46,243 nucleotides of DNA from positions 1 to 46,243 of the forward strand of contig NZ_JADLJL010000038.1 in the NCBI RefSeq assembly GCF_015680235.1, read 5' to 3'. This stretch comes from Pseudomonas guariconensis (GTDB lineage Bacteria; Pseudomonadota; Gammaproteobacteria; Pseudomonadales; Pseudomonadaceae). Positions 25,688-34,286 of the stretch are shown here, in pieces (the first letter of the stretch is position 1; the number at the start of each line of letters is the position of its first letter). Below the pieces are notes generated by a model. That model was given only the letters and a program-made list of their open reading frames with translations, was not told the origin of the DNA and did no database searches. Both the position numbers and the translations under genes were made by a program.

Positions 25688-25732
25688 AGTATCTGCAGGC
25701 CGCATGAACACTCTATGACTCGAATGTGACAA
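25688..25732 (-). promoter_or_regulatory. Pho box and -10 of pstS
   Basis: On the minus strand there are three 7-base units 11 bases apart: TTGTCAC (25726-25732), GAGTCAT (25715-25721) and TGTTCAT (25704-25710). GATACT (25688-25693) follows exactly 10 bases later as the -10. The leader is about 40 bases and ends with AGGAG. Confidence 0.78.
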
Positions 25733-25738
25733 TTGGAT

Positions 25739-25770
25739 GAAAGGCCATCACCGGAAACCGGGATGGCCTT
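25739..25770 (-). terminator. Possible terminator of the MFS gene
   Basis: A 9-bp perfect stem (AAGGCCATC at 25741-25749, GATGGCCTT at 25762-25770) followed on the minus strand by TTTCAT. The T run is weak. It separates the MFS gene from pstS. Confidence 0.45.
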
Positions 25771-25790
25771 TGCAGGATGTTGCAAGGATG

Positions 25791-25864
25791 TGGGGGCGCT
25801 TCGCACCCCATCGCCGGCTCCCACCTGCCCCCGACACCTGTGGCAGCCGGCTTGCCGGCGATGA
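25791..25864. repeat. REP elements upstream of pstS
   Basis: Two REP-class sequences, CATCGCCGGCTCCCACCTG (25809-25827) and CAGCCGGCTTGCCGGCGATG (25844-25863), together with a GGGGCGCTTCGCACCCC hairpin at 25793. Confidence 0.75.
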
Positions 25865-25869
25865 CCGCC

Positions 25870-27159
25870 TCAGCGTTTCTTCACTATCAGATACAGCCCC
25901 ACCAACAGACCAACGGCACACAGGCCCGCCACATAATAGGCCGGCGCCATCGGGCTGAACCTCAGCAGCGCCGTGACCACCATCGGCGTCAGCCCGCCAA
26001 AGATCGCGTAGGCCAGGTTGTACGAGAACGACAGCCCGCTGAACCGCACCACCGGCGGGAACGCCTTGACCATCACGTAGGGCACCGCACCGACGATCCC
26101 CACGCACAGGCCAGTGACCGCGTACAGCGGGAACAGCAGGTCAGGCCGGGTCGGCAGGCTATGGAAGAACATCCACGAGGTCACGAGCAACAGCAGGCTG
26201 CCCACCACGAACACCCGGCCGGCGCCGAAACGGTCGGCCAGGCTGCCGGCAACCACGCAGCCGAAGCTCAGCAACACGATGGCCAGGCTGTTGGCTTTCA
26301 GCGAGTCGGTGGGGCTGACCTGGTAGAGGCTCTGCAACAGTGCCGGGGTCATGAGGATGATCACGACGATGGCCGCCGACAGCAACCAGGTCAGCAGCAT
26401 CGACAGGACGATCGCGCCGCGGTGGTCACGCAGCACCGCGCGCAACGGCAGCTCTTCGGCCAGGGCCTTGCGTTGCTGCATCTCGGCGAACACCGGGGTC
26501 TCGTGCAGCCAGCGCCGCAGATACACCGCCACCAGCCCGAACACGCCGCCCAACAGGAAAGGAATACGCCAGGCGTAGTCCGTCACTTCGTCGGGGCTGT
26601 AGAGGGTATTGATCAACGTGGCCACCAGCGAGCCGAGCAGAATACCGGCGGTCAACCCGGCGGTCAGCGTGCCGCAGGCATAACCGGTGTTGCGTGCCGG
26701 TACGTGCTCGGACACGAACACCCAGGCCCCCGGCACCTCGCCACCGATGGCGGCGCCCTGGACCACGCGCATGGCCAGGAGCAGGATCGGCGCCCACAGG
26801 CCGATCTGCGCATAGGTCGGGAGCAAGCCCATGACCAGGGTCGGCACCGCCATCATGAAGATGCTCAGGGTGAACATCTTCTTGCGCCCGAGCAGGTCGC
26901 CGAAATGCGCCATGATGATGCCGCCCAGCGGCCGGGCCAGGTAACCGGCGGCGAAGATGCCGAAGGTCTGCATCAGGCGCAGCCACTCGGGCATCTCGGC
27001 CGGGAAGAACAGTTTGCCGACCACCGTGGCGAAGAACACGAAAATGATGAAGTCGTAGAACTCCAGCGCTCCGCCGAGGGCGGACAGTGAAAGGGTTTTG
27101 TAGTCACTGCGGGTCAGCGGCCGGGAAGGCTGCTCGATACTGCTCGGCACGGAGGTCAT
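25870..27159 (-). CDS. MHS-type major facilitator transporter
   Basis: A 429-residue inner-membrane transporter with about twelve hydrophobic helices. The family marker GDLLGRKKMFTLS sits in the loop between helices 2 and 3, and RVVQGAAIGGEVPGAWVFVSEH is typical of the metabolite:proton symporter (MHS) branch, which imports organic acids and compatible solutes such as citrate, alpha-ketoglutarate, shikimate and proline. The opening SLGGALEFYDF-type segment (here SALGGALEFYDFIIF) also fits. The substrate cannot be told from sequence. The gene is a single unit, convergent with nothing and flanked by a 362-base gap on its 5' side. Confidence 0.88.
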   Translation of the reverse strand: MTSVPSSIEQPSRPLTRSDYKTLSLSALGGALEFYDFIIFVFFATVVGKLFFPAEMPEWLRLMQTFGIFAAGYLARPLGGIIMAHFGDLLGRKKMFTLSIFMMAVPTLVMGLLPTYAQIGLWAPILLLAMRVVQGAAIGGEVPGAWVFVSEHVPARNTGYACGTLTAGLTAGILLGSLVATLINTLYSPDEVTDYAWRIPFLLGGVFGLVAVYLRRWLHETPVFAEMQQRKALAEELPLRAVLRDHRGAIVLSMLLTWLLSAAIVVIILMTPALLQSLYQVSPTDSLKANSLAIVLLSFGCVVAGSLADRFGAGRVFVVGSLLLLVTSWMFFHSLPTRPDLLFPLYAVTGLCVGIVGAVPYVMVKAFPPVVRFSGLSFSYNLAYAIFGGLTPMVVTALLRFSPMAPAYYVAGLCAVGLLVGLYLIVKKR

Positions 27160-27521
27160 GGATAATTCTCTTTATTGTCGTGCAGGCCGTTTGTCACGCG
27201 GCTTCTGGAAGATGTAGCCGGCGAAGATAACAAATTGCCGCGTGCGACTCATAGCGGTACAAAATCTATACAGATATTCATGAATGCACGGTCGTCGCTG
27301 GCTGTTCAGCTCTATATACTGCCGATTCGTAGGAAAAGGTTGCGCCTCTCGTGGGATGTTGTGCGAAAACGCCGGTCAAGTGTTTCAGGCGGTTTCGCAG
27401 AGTTTCCCTTTGGCCGCCCACCGAAGCGAAATCAGCGTAGTATGTTTTCAGCTGAATCGTTTTCCCGGCGTCCGTTCTTTGCGCCAACCAACGAAGCGTC
27501 ACGGGTCCGAGGCCCCATCGC
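27160..27521. other. Intergenic gap between MFS and thioesterase genes
   Basis: A 362-base gap between divergent genes with lower G+C than its neighbours, especially 27220-27330 (several ATA/TAT runs). It must hold both promoters. A frame open across most of it has poor codon use and no ribosome site, so I see no gene in it. I found no REP element, terminator or RNA-like structure. Confidence 0.6.
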
Positions 27522-27920
27522 ATGATTGAGCTCGAACAAGAAGATCCTATTCCACAGGGCGACCTGGCCCTGCAGATTACCGCCCTGCCGCGCGAAACCA
27601 ATGGTTTCGGCGACATCTTCGGCGGCTGGCTGGTTGCCCAGATGGACCTGGCCGGCACGGCCATGGCCAGCCGCGTCGCCGGTGGCCGCGTCGCCACCGT
27701 GGCCATCGACCGCATGGCGTTCCTGGTACCGGTCGCCGTGGGCGCGCAGTTGTCCTTCTATACCCAGACCCTGGAAATCGGCCGCAGCTCTATCCAGATG
27801 ATGGTGGAAGTGTGGAGCGACGATCCGCTGTCCAGCGAATGGCGCAAGGTCACCGAAGCCGTCTTCGTGTTCGTCGCCATCGACGGCAGTGGCCGCACCC
27901 GCTCCGTCCCTCGTCGCTGA
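27522..27920 (+). CDS. Acyl-CoA thioesterase (hotdog fold, YciA-like)
   Basis: A 132-residue cytoplasmic enzyme of the hotdog superfamily that hydrolyses acyl-CoA to free acid and CoA. The catalytic region NGFGDIFGGWLVAQMDLAG has the Asn and the Asp/GG helix of the YciA/acyl-CoA hydrolase group. A second strand, ATVAIDRMAFLVPVAVGAQL, is also typical. GAGG is about 9 bases upstream of the ATG. The preferred acyl chain is unknown. The mutarotase gene follows 73 bases later and may be co-transcribed. Confidence 0.88.
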   Translation: MIELEQEDPIPQGDLALQITALPRETNGFGDIFGGWLVAQMDLAGTAMASRVAGGRVATVAIDRMAFLVPVAVGAQLSFYTQTLEIGRSSIQMMVEVWSDDPLSSEWRKVTEAVFVFVAIDGSGRTRSVPRR

Positions 27921-27993
27921 GCCACAGGCGCGTTAAACTCGTTGCACGGCATGAGGTCCAAGGCCTCATTTGCATCCCAACGAGACGCGCACA

Positions 27994-28890
27994 ATGGCTA
28001 CCTTCCAGGTCGAAACCGAACAACACGGCGAGCTCAACTGCTGGCGCATCACCAGCGAGCATGCAGAACTGCTGGTCGCTCAACAGGGCGCCCAGGTCCT
28101 GAGCTACCAAAGGCTGGGCGAGCCGCCGCTGCTGTGGCTGAGTGACCAGGCCATCTTCCGCCAGGGCAAGTCGGTACGCGCCGGCGTGCCGGTGTGCTGG
28201 CCCTGGTTCGGCAACCTGCAGCGCAACCCTCAGGCCGTGCAGGCCATGTATCAGGGCGAACAGGCGCCAGCGCACGGTCTGGCCCGTACCCGTGACTGGC
28301 AATTGCTGGGTATCGAGGAAGCGGACGAAGGCCTGCGTATTGAGTTCGGCCTGCCCGAAGCCCAGGGCGCCCTGCCCGGCTGGCCCCATGACGTTGAGCT
28401 CAAGCTGCTGATCGAAATGGGCTCACAGCTGAAAATGACCCTGCGCAGCCAGAACATGGGCAATGACGATGTCACCATCAGCCAGGCACTGCACAGCTAT
28501 TTCGCGGTGAGCGATGTGCGCCAGGCGCGCGTCGAAGGCGTGGAGAACCTGGGCTATATAGAGACCCTGGCCGATTGGGAGCTGCGTCAGCAGCATGGCG
28601 CACTGGCGTTTGCCGGGGAAACCGACCGCATCTACCTGCAGGTACCTGCCGTGCTGAAGATCGTCGACCCGCACTGGAACCGTCGCATCACCTTGCAAAG
28701 CACCGGTTCGCGCTCGGCGGTGATCTGGAACCCCTGGACCGACCGCGCGCGCGACCTGCCGGACATGGCGGACGATGGCTGGCAGCGGATGCTGTGCATC
28801 GAGACGGCGAACGTGTGGGATGACGTGGTAGCGTTGAAACCTGGGGCCAGCCATTCGCTGAGCGTCACGATCGGCAGCGAGGCCTTGTAG
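27994..28890 (+). CDS. D-hexose-6-phosphate mutarotase (YeaD-like)
   Basis: A 298-residue aldose-1-epimerase-family enzyme that interconverts alpha and beta anomers of glucose-6-phosphate or related sugars. Family marks are RAGVPVCWPWFGN, the catalytic histidine in AHGLARTRDW, the phosphate/sugar-binding VDPHWNRRITLQ and a late glutamate in LCIETANVWDD. I chose the ATG at 27994; a TTG eight codons upstream has no better ribosome site. It would serve sugar phosphate metabolism; no sugar operon is adjacent. Confidence 0.88.
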   Translation: MATFQVETEQHGELNCWRITSEHAELLVAQQGAQVLSYQRLGEPPLLWLSDQAIFRQGKSVRAGVPVCWPWFGNLQRNPQAVQAMYQGEQAPAHGLARTRDWQLLGIEEADEGLRIEFGLPEAQGALPGWPHDVELKLLIEMGSQLKMTLRSQNMGNDDVTISQALHSYFAVSDVRQARVEGVENLGYIETLADWELRQQHGALAFAGETDRIYLQVPAVLKIVDPHWNRRITLQSTGSRSAVIWNPWTDRARDLPDMADDGWQRMLCIETANVWDDVVALKPGASHSLSVTIGSEAL

Positions 28891-28908
28891 CGGGGCCGCT
28901 ACGCTGCT

Positions 28909-28932
28909 CAATCGCCGGCAAGCCGGCGATTG
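28909..28932. repeat. REP palindrome between convergent genes
   Basis: A perfect palindromic REP core: CAATCGCCGGC, AA, GCCGGCGATTG. It lies 18 bases after the mutarotase stop and 14 bases before the end of the convergent gene, so it can act as a hairpin for both. Confidence 0.8.
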
Positions 28933-28946
28933 GGCAGGAATGAAAA

Positions 28947-29480
28947 TCAGAGGTCGGCGTCTTCCACCACCCTCACCTTTCCTGCATCCATGGCATAGGC
29001 CGCATCCGCCAAGTCATTGCTGACCTTTTCCACCCTCAGCGTCCCGCTGACCCACAACGGCGTGTAGATATCGTCGATCTTCAGCCCCTTGGGATAACGC
29101 ACCAGCACCAGTTGGTTCGGCGGCGGCGGTGGCACATGGATGCAGGCGCCGGGGTATGGCACCAGGAAGAACAGCGTGCTGTTGCCCTTGGCATCGCTCT
29201 CCAACGGCACGGGATACCCGCCCAGGCGGATCTGCTTGCCGTTCATGGCCGCCACGGTCTTGGTCGAGTACATCACCGCTGGCAACCCCTTGGCCTGCTT
29301 GAGCCCACCCTTGTCGGTGAAGGTGCCCATGGCCTCGGGTGAGTTGTGGTCGATCTCGGGCATCTGCTCGAGTGCCTTCTGGTCCGACTTGGGCATCAAT
29401 TCCAGCCAATCGGTCTCGGGCAATTCGGCATGGGCCAGGGTGCTGGCCAACAGCAGGGAAGCAAGGAAAAACGCACGCAT
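28947..29480 (-). CDS. Secreted DUF3299-like protein
   Basis: A 177-residue exported protein. The signal peptide ends near TLAHA (residue 17). The mature part contains GGYPVPLESDAKGNSTLFFLVPYPGACIHVPPPPPNQLV, the core of the DUF3299 family (small periplasmic or lipoprotein-like proteins of unknown function), including a single cysteine in GACIH that could bind metal or be redox active. I chose the ATG at 29480 because it begins the signal peptide; the open frame further upstream overlaps the next gene. No function is known to me. Confidence 0.82.
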   Translation of the reverse strand: MRAFFLASLLLASTLAHAELPETDWLELMPKSDQKALEQMPEIDHNSPEAMGTFTDKGGLKQAKGLPAVMYSTKTVAAMNGKQIRLGGYPVPLESDAKGNSTLFFLVPYPGACIHVPPPPPNQLVLVRYPKGLKIDDIYTPLWVSGTLRVEKVSNDLADAAYAMDAGKVRVVEDADL

Positions 29481-29527
29481 GGAAAATGCTCGGCAACTCA
29501 GGTGAATTGCCGGGCATTCTAAACCAG

Positions 29528-29776
29528 TCATCCGCGTTTCTTGATGAATCCGTAGATCACCAAAAGGACGATGGCACCGATCAGGGCGCCAACGAAACCT
29601 GCAGCCTGGCCCGCCTGGTAGATACCCAGGGCCTGCCCGCCGTAGGTGGCGACCAGGGAGCCGGCGATGCCCAGGAGGATGGTCATGATCCAGCCCATGC
29701 TGTCGTCCCCAGGCTTGAGGAAGCGGGCCAGCAGGCCGACGATAAGGCCGATGAAGATGGTTCCGATGATACCCAT
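29528..29776 (-). CDS. GlsB/YeaQ/YmgE-family small membrane protein
   Basis: An 82-residue inner-membrane protein with three hydrophobic segments (about 3-18, 28-43 and 58-76) separated by glycine-rich turns. The pattern GLIVGLLARFLKPG then GWIMTILLGIAGSLVATYGG is diagnostic of the family sometimes called transglycosylase-associated protein. Its members are often stress-induced; the enzymatic name is not supported by any catalytic residue. It lies 47 bases upstream of the DUF3299-like gene on the same strand. Confidence 0.9.
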   Translation of the reverse strand: MGIIGTIFIGLIVGLLARFLKPGDDSMGWIMTILLGIAGSLVATYGGQALGIYQAGQAAGFVGALIGAIVLLVIYGFIKKRG

Positions 29777-29800
29777 GGCAATCCCTCTGCAGTGAAATGA

Positions 29801-29835
29801 AACAAGCCAAAGCCTAGACAGCGCTTTGGCTTGTT
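29801..29835 (-). terminator. Terminator of purE-purK
   Basis: A perfect 13-bp stem (AACAAGCCAAAGC at 29801-29813, GCTTTGGCTTGTT at 29823-29835) with a 9-base loop, 36 bases after the purK stop. The T tract on the minus strand (TTGTTTCATTTC) is interrupted. Confidence 0.68.
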
Positions 29836-29871
29836 GCCATTTCAGAGGGCCTGCCGGGGGCAGAGGTTCAA

Positions 29872-30954
29872 TCAGCCGGCGATCAGGGCTTCGACTTCGG
29901 CGATCTTGCCCTTGAGGGTGGCCATGTCGGCGCAGCGCAAGGTGGCGTGACCAACCTTGCGGCCGACCTTGAAGGCCTTGCCGTAGTGGTGCAGGTGGCA
30001 GCCCTCGATGGCCACGACCTGGTCCACTGCCGGCACTTCACCGATGAAGTTGAGCATGGCGCTCTCGCCAACCTTGGCAGTGGAGCCCAGCGGCAGGCCG
30101 GCAACGGCGCGCAGGTGGTTCTCGAACTGGCTGCACTCGGCGCCTTCGATGGTCCAGTGCCCCGAGTTGTGCACCCGTGGCGCGATCTCGTTGGCCTTCA
30201 GGCCCCCGTCGACTTCGAAGAACTCGAAGGCCATGACGCCGACGTAGTCCAGCTTCTCGAGCACACGGCCAACGTAGTCTTCGGCCAGGGCCTGCAGCGG
30301 GTGTGCCTGGCTGGCCACCGACAAGCGCAGGATGCCGCTTTCATGGGTGTTGTGCACCAGCGGGTAGAAGCGGGTTTCGCCATCGCGGCCACGCACGGCC
30401 ACCAGCGAGACTTCGCCGGTGAACGGCACGAAGCCCTCGAGCAGACACGGCACGCTGCCCAGCTCGGCGAAGGTGCCTACCACGTCGTCGGCAGTGCGCA
30501 GGACCTTCTGGCCCTTGCCGTCGTAGCCCAGGGTACGGGTCTTGAGCACCGCCGGCAGGCCGATGCTGGCCACGGCGGCGTCCAGGTCTTCCTGGGAGAG
30601 GATGTCAGCGAAGGCCGGGGTCGGGATGCCCAGGTCGCGGAACATGCTCTTCTCGAACAGGCGATCACGGGCGATGCGCAGGGCTTCGGCGCTGGGGTAG
30701 ACCGGGACGAACTGCGAAAGGAAGGCCACGGTCTCGGCCGGGACGCTTTCGAACTCAAAGGTCACCAGGTCGACTTCGTCGGCCAACTGGCGCAGGTGAT
30801 CCTGGTCGCCATAATCGGCGCGAAGATGCTCGCCCAGAGGCGCCGCACAGGCGTCCGGGGCGGGGTCGAGGAAAGCGAAGTTCATGCCCAACGGCGTTCC
30901 CGCCAGGGCCAGCATGCGGCCCAGCTGGCCGCCACCGATTACACCGATCTTCAT
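29872..30954 (-). CDS. purK: N5-carboxyaminoimidazole ribonucleotide synthase PurK
   Basis: A 360-residue ATP-grasp enzyme that carboxylates aminoimidazole ribonucleotide with bicarbonate and ATP in purine synthesis; its unstable product goes to PurE. The N-terminal nucleotide fold begins IGVIGGGQLGRML. The ATP-grasp part includes LKTRTLGYDGKGQ and the metal-binding region FFEVDGGLKANEIAPRVHNSGHWT. It begins 10 bases after purE, so the two form an operon. Start ATG at 30954 gives the family's usual length. Confidence 0.97.
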   Translation of the reverse strand: MKIGVIGGGQLGRMLALAGTPLGMNFAFLDPAPDACAAPLGEHLRADYGDQDHLRQLADEVDLVTFEFESVPAETVAFLSQFVPVYPSAEALRIARDRLFEKSMFRDLGIPTPAFADILSQEDLDAAVASIGLPAVLKTRTLGYDGKGQKVLRTADDVVGTFAELGSVPCLLEGFVPFTGEVSLVAVRGRDGETRFYPLVHNTHESGILRLSVASQAHPLQALAEDYVGRVLEKLDYVGVMAFEFFEVDGGLKANEIAPRVHNSGHWTIEGAECSQFENHLRAVAGLPLGSTAKVGESAMLNFIGEVPAVDQVVAIEGCHLHHYGKAFKVGRKVGHATLRCADMATLKGKIAEVEALIAG

Positions 30955-30964
30955 GTTGATAGCC

Positions 30965-31456
30965 TCAGGCCTGGCGCGGGTCCGGGTTGTCCAGGACGGT
31001 TTCGGTCTGCTCCGTGCGGAACTGCTTGAGTGCCGCGTGGTACTGCGGGTACTTGGCGCCCAGGATGCTCGCCGACAGCAACGCCGCGTTGATCGCGCCG
31101 GCCTTGCCGATGGCCAGGGTAGCGACCGGCACGCCTGCCGGCATCTGCACGATCGACAGCAGCGAATCGACACCCGACAGCATCGACGACTGCACCGGCA
31201 CGCCCAGCACCGGCAGGTGGGTCTTGGCGGCGCACATGCCTGGCAGGTGGGCAGCGCCACCGGCACCGGCGATGATCACCTCGATGCCGCGGCCTTCGGC
31301 CTCCTCGGCGTACTGGAACAGCAGATCCGGGGTACGGTGGGCGGAAACCACCTTCACCTCGTAGGGAATGCCGAGTTTTTCCAGCATATCGGCGGTGTGG
31401 CTAAGGGTGGACCAATCGGACTTGGAGCCCATGATCACGCCAACCAGTGCACTCAT
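30965..31456 (-). CDS. purE: N5-carboxyaminoimidazole ribonucleotide mutase PurE
   Basis: A 163-residue mutase that moves the carboxyl group made by PurK from N5 to C4. Class I marks are GVIMGSKSDWSTL (substrate phosphate binding), SAHRTPD with the catalytic histidine, and AGAGGAAHLPGM. It is the first gene of the purEK operon. Upstream lies a terminator for the neighbouring LysR gene and then a short promoter region. Confidence 0.97.
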   Translation of the reverse strand: MSALVGVIMGSKSDWSTLSHTADMLEKLGIPYEVKVVSAHRTPDLLFQYAEEAEGRGIEVIIAGAGGAAHLPGMCAAKTHLPVLGVPVQSSMLSGVDSLLSIVQMPAGVPVATLAIGKAGAINAALLSASILGAKYPQYHAALKQFRTEQTETVLDNPDPRQA

Positions 31457-31493
31457 CGTCGAGCCTCTTCGCTTGTGCGCCCGCGGGCGCGTC

Positions 31494-31534
31494 AAAAAAC
31501 AACAAGCCACGCGGGACGACCGGCGTGGCTTGTT
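31494..31534 (-). terminator. Intrinsic terminator of the aspA-linked LysR gene
   Basis: A perfect 12-bp stem (AACAAGCCACGC at 31501-31512, GCGTGGCTTGTT at 31523-31534) followed on the minus strand by TTTTTTG. It lies about 95 bases beyond the LysR stop and just upstream of purE. Confidence 0.8.
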
Positions 31535-31627
31535 TGCTGATCAATGACCGGATCGATCCGGTCCAGGGGCCGCGCAGTATACCGTAAGCCAGTGCCGTAA
31601 AGGCACCCCGGCGACCAACTGTCGGCC

Positions 31628-32569
31628 TTATTTTTCGGGGGTTTGGCTGACTTTTGGGTCAACTGACACAGCGGCCGTGCCACCCTCGAGCTTGCGCCAC
31701 AGCAAGCGCACATTGGCCTTGCGCACCAAGGCGCAGCGATACAGGCGGATTTCCAGCGGTACGTGCCACTGGCTGCCCCCACAGATCGCCAGCTCGCCGC
31801 GCTCCAGCTCACCGCGCATCGACAGCCGCGGCACCCAGGCGATGCCCATGCCCTCGAGGGCCATACTCTTGAGACTGTCGGCCATGGCGGTTTCATAGAC
31901 CGTGGTATAGCGCAGGTTGCGCTGGCGCAGCAGCAGGTTGACCGAGCGGCCGAGGAAGGCGCCGGCACTGTAGGCCAGCAGCGGCACACTGCTTTCACCC
32001 TCGAGGTCGAACAGCGGCTTGCCGTCGGCACCCACCGCACACACCGGCAACATCTCCGTGGTGCCCATGTGCAGCGACGGGAAGATCTCGGCATCCATCT
32101 GCAGGGCGGCGTCGGGGTCATAGAAGGCCAGCATCAGGTCACAACCGCCTTCGCGCAATGCATGCACCGCGTCACCCACGTTGGTGGCCACCAGGCGGGT
32201 GGCGATGTTCAAGCCATCGTTGCGCAACTGGGCGACCCAGCGGGGGAAGAAACCCGACGCCAGGGAGTGCGCCGCCGCCACCTGCACCACTTCACCCTGC
32301 CCGCCTTCCAGGTGATGCAAATGGCGCAAAACTTCGCTCAATTGGTCGACAACGGTGCGCGCCGTGACGAGAAACAGCTGCCCGGCCTCGGTCAGTTCGA
32401 TCGGCGTGCGGGAACGATTCACCAAGGTCAGCCCCAAGGCAGCCTCGAGGCTTCGGATCCGCCGGCTGAAGGCCGGCTGGGTCACGAAGCGGCGTTCCGC
32501 CGCCTGGGAAAAACTGCGGGTAGCGGCCAGGGCGCTGAAGTCTTCCAGCCACTTGCTTTCGAGGTTCAT
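31628..32569 (-). CDS. LysR-family regulator divergent from aspA
   Basis: A 313-residue regulator. The N-terminal helix-turn-helix is clear (AATRSFSQAAERRFVTQPAFSRRIRSLE, about 13-40), and the effector-binding domain fills the rest (about 88-300). The gene is transcribed away from aspA across a 180-base gap with a TATGC-N7-GCATA dyad, so it probably controls aspA and itself, perhaps in response to aspartate, fumarate or a related acid. I chose the ATG at 32569 because the family starts with the helix-turn-helix close to the N-terminus. The effector is unknown. Confidence 0.9.
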   Translation of the reverse strand: MNLESKWLEDFSALAATRSFSQAAERRFVTQPAFSRRIRSLEAALGLTLVNRSRTPIELTEAGQLFLVTARTVVDQLSEVLRHLHHLEGGQGEVVQVAAAHSLASGFFPRWVAQLRNDGLNIATRLVATNVGDAVHALREGGCDLMLAFYDPDAALQMDAEIFPSLHMGTTEMLPVCAVGADGKPLFDLEGESSVPLLAYSAGAFLGRSVNLLLRQRNLRYTTVYETAMADSLKSMALEGMGIAWVPRLSMRGELERGELAICGGSQWHVPLEIRLYRCALVRKANVRLLWRKLEGGTAAVSVDPKVSQTPEK

Positions 32570-32636
32570 GAAGCGATCTCCCAGCGTGCACCAAAATGGA
32601 ACACGCTCGATTGTCAATTGGCGTCACATGAATCGG

Positions 32637-32653
32637 TATGCCGTTTGTGCATA
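32637..32653. promoter_or_regulatory. Candidate LysR operator at aspA
   Basis: A perfect interrupted dyad TATGC-N7-GCATA, with the T-N11-A spacing of LysR boxes, centred in the gap between the divergent LysR gene and aspA. Confidence 0.5.
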
Positions 32654-32749
32654 GGTTAGCGTGCAACAGCATTGGCCGCAAAATCCGCCCCGGCCTAGGA
32701 TTGGCGCCATTCCGGCAGGTGCCGGGTTTAAATCGAGATGATATCCGTC

Positions 32750-34174
32750 ATGTCCTCCGCTGCATCGTTCCGCATCGAAAAAGACCTGCTTGGTACCCTT
32801 GAAGTCCCTGCCGATGCCTACTACGGCATCCAGACCCTGCGCGCTGCCAACAACTTCCACCTCTCCGGCGTTCCGCTGTCGCACTACCCGAAGCTGGTCG
32901 TGGCCCTGGCCATGGTCAAGCAGGCCGCTGCCGACGCCAACCGTGAGCTGGGCCACCTGAGCGATGCCAAGCACGCCGCCATCAGCGAGGCCTGTGCCCG
33001 CCTGATCCGCGGTGAATACCACGACCAGTTCGTGGTGGACATGATCCAAGGCGGTGCTGGTACTTCCACCAACATGAACGCCAACGAGGTCATCGCCAAC
33101 GTCGCGCTGGAGGCCATGGGCCACAAGAAGGGTGAGTACCAGTACCTGCACCCGAACAACGACGTGAACATGGCGCAGTCGACCAACGACGCCTACCCGA
33201 CCGCCATCCGCCTGGGCCTGCTGTTGGGCCACGACGCCCTGCTGGCCAGCCTCGACAGCCTGATCCAGGCCTTCGCTGCAAAAGGCAAGGAATTCGACCA
33301 CGTACTGAAGATGGGCCGTACCCAGCTGCAGGACGCCGTACCGATGACCCTGGGCCAGGAATTCCGCGCCTTCGCCACCACCATGACCGAAGACCTGAAC
33401 CGTCTGCGTTCCCTGGCGCCTGAGCTTTTGACCGAAATCAACCTGGGCGGTACCGCGATCGGTACTGGCATCAACGCCGACCCAGGCTACCAGGCCCTGG
33501 CCGTACAACGCCTGGCGACCATCAGCGGCCAGCCGCTGGTCCCGGCTGCCGACCTGATCGAAGCCACCTCCGACATGGGCGCCTTCGTGCTGTTCTCCGG
33601 CATGCTCAAGCGTACCGCGGTCAAGCTGTCGAAGATCTGCAACGACCTGCGCCTTCTGTCCAGCGGCCCACGCACCGGCATCAACGAGATCAACCTGCCG
33701 GCTCGCCAGCCAGGCAGCTCGATCATGCCAGGCAAGGTCAACCCGGTTATCCCGGAAGCCGTCAACCAGGTCGCCTTCGCCATCATGGGCAACGACCTGG
33801 CCCTGACCGTCGCCGCCGAAGGGGGCCAGCTGCAGCTGAACGTCATGGAACCGCTGATCGCCTACAAGATCTTCGACTCCATCCGCCTGCTCCAGCGCGC
33901 CATGGACATGCTGCGCGAGCACTGCATCGTCGGCATCACCGCCAACGAACAGCGCTGCCGTGAACTGGTCGAGCATTCGATCGGCCTGGTCACCGCCCTG
34001 AACCCGTACATCGGCTACGAGAACGCCACCCGTATCGCCCGCGTCGCCCTGGAAACCGGCCGCGGCGTGCTGGAACTGGTGCGCGAGGAACAGCTGCTGG
34101 ACGAAGCGATGCTCAACGACATCCTGCGTCCGGAAAACATGATCGCCCCACGTCTGGTTCCGCTGAAGGCGTAA
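32750..34174 (+). CDS. aspA: Aspartate ammonia-lyase AspA
   Basis: A 474-residue enzyme that reversibly deaminates aspartate to fumarate and ammonia. The superfamily signature GSSIMPGKVNP is at 322-332 and contains the catalytic serine loop. The N-terminal RIEKDLLGTLEVPADAYYGIQT and the substrate-binding QGGAGTSTNMNANEV are aspartase marks rather than fumarase. The start is either the ATG at 32750 (chosen, matching the family) or one at 32738; neither has an ideal ribosome site. A strong terminator follows. Confidence 0.95.
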   Translation: MSSAASFRIEKDLLGTLEVPADAYYGIQTLRAANNFHLSGVPLSHYPKLVVALAMVKQAAADANRELGHLSDAKHAAISEACARLIRGEYHDQFVVDMIQGGAGTSTNMNANEVIANVALEAMGHKKGEYQYLHPNNDVNMAQSTNDAYPTAIRLGLLLGHDALLASLDSLIQAFAAKGKEFDHVLKMGRTQLQDAVPMTLGQEFRAFATTMTEDLNRLRSLAPELLTEINLGGTAIGTGINADPGYQALAVQRLATISGQPLVPAADLIEATSDMGAFVLFSGMLKRTAVKLSKICNDLRLLSSGPRTGINEINLPARQPGSSIMPGKVNPVIPEAVNQVAFAIMGNDLALTVAAEGGQLQLNVMEPLIAYKIFDSIRLLQRAMDMLREHCIVGITANEQRCRELVEHSIGLVTALNPYIGYENATRIARVALETGRGVLELVREEQLLDEAMLNDILRPENMIAPRLVPLKA

Positions 34175-34230
34175 CCGACGGCTTGAAACGTCTCACCAGG
34201 TCGAGGGACTAGACACCTCTCAACCGTTCA

Positions 34231-34263
34231 AGGGCCCGAGCGCATGCTCCGGGCCCTTTTTTT
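34231..34263 (+). terminator. Intrinsic terminator of aspA
   Basis: A GC-rich hairpin (AGGGCCCGAGC / GCTCCGGGCCCT, one bulged base) with a 4-base loop, followed immediately by seven T. It is 57 bases past the stop codon. Confidence 0.92.
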
Positions 34264-34286
34264 ATGCTCAACCGCTTCATGGTCTT

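Noticed and set aside
27175..27525. A 116-codon frame in the gap before the thioesterase gene
   Set aside because: No ribosome site, poor codon use and no recognisable similarity; it merely runs into the thioesterase start.
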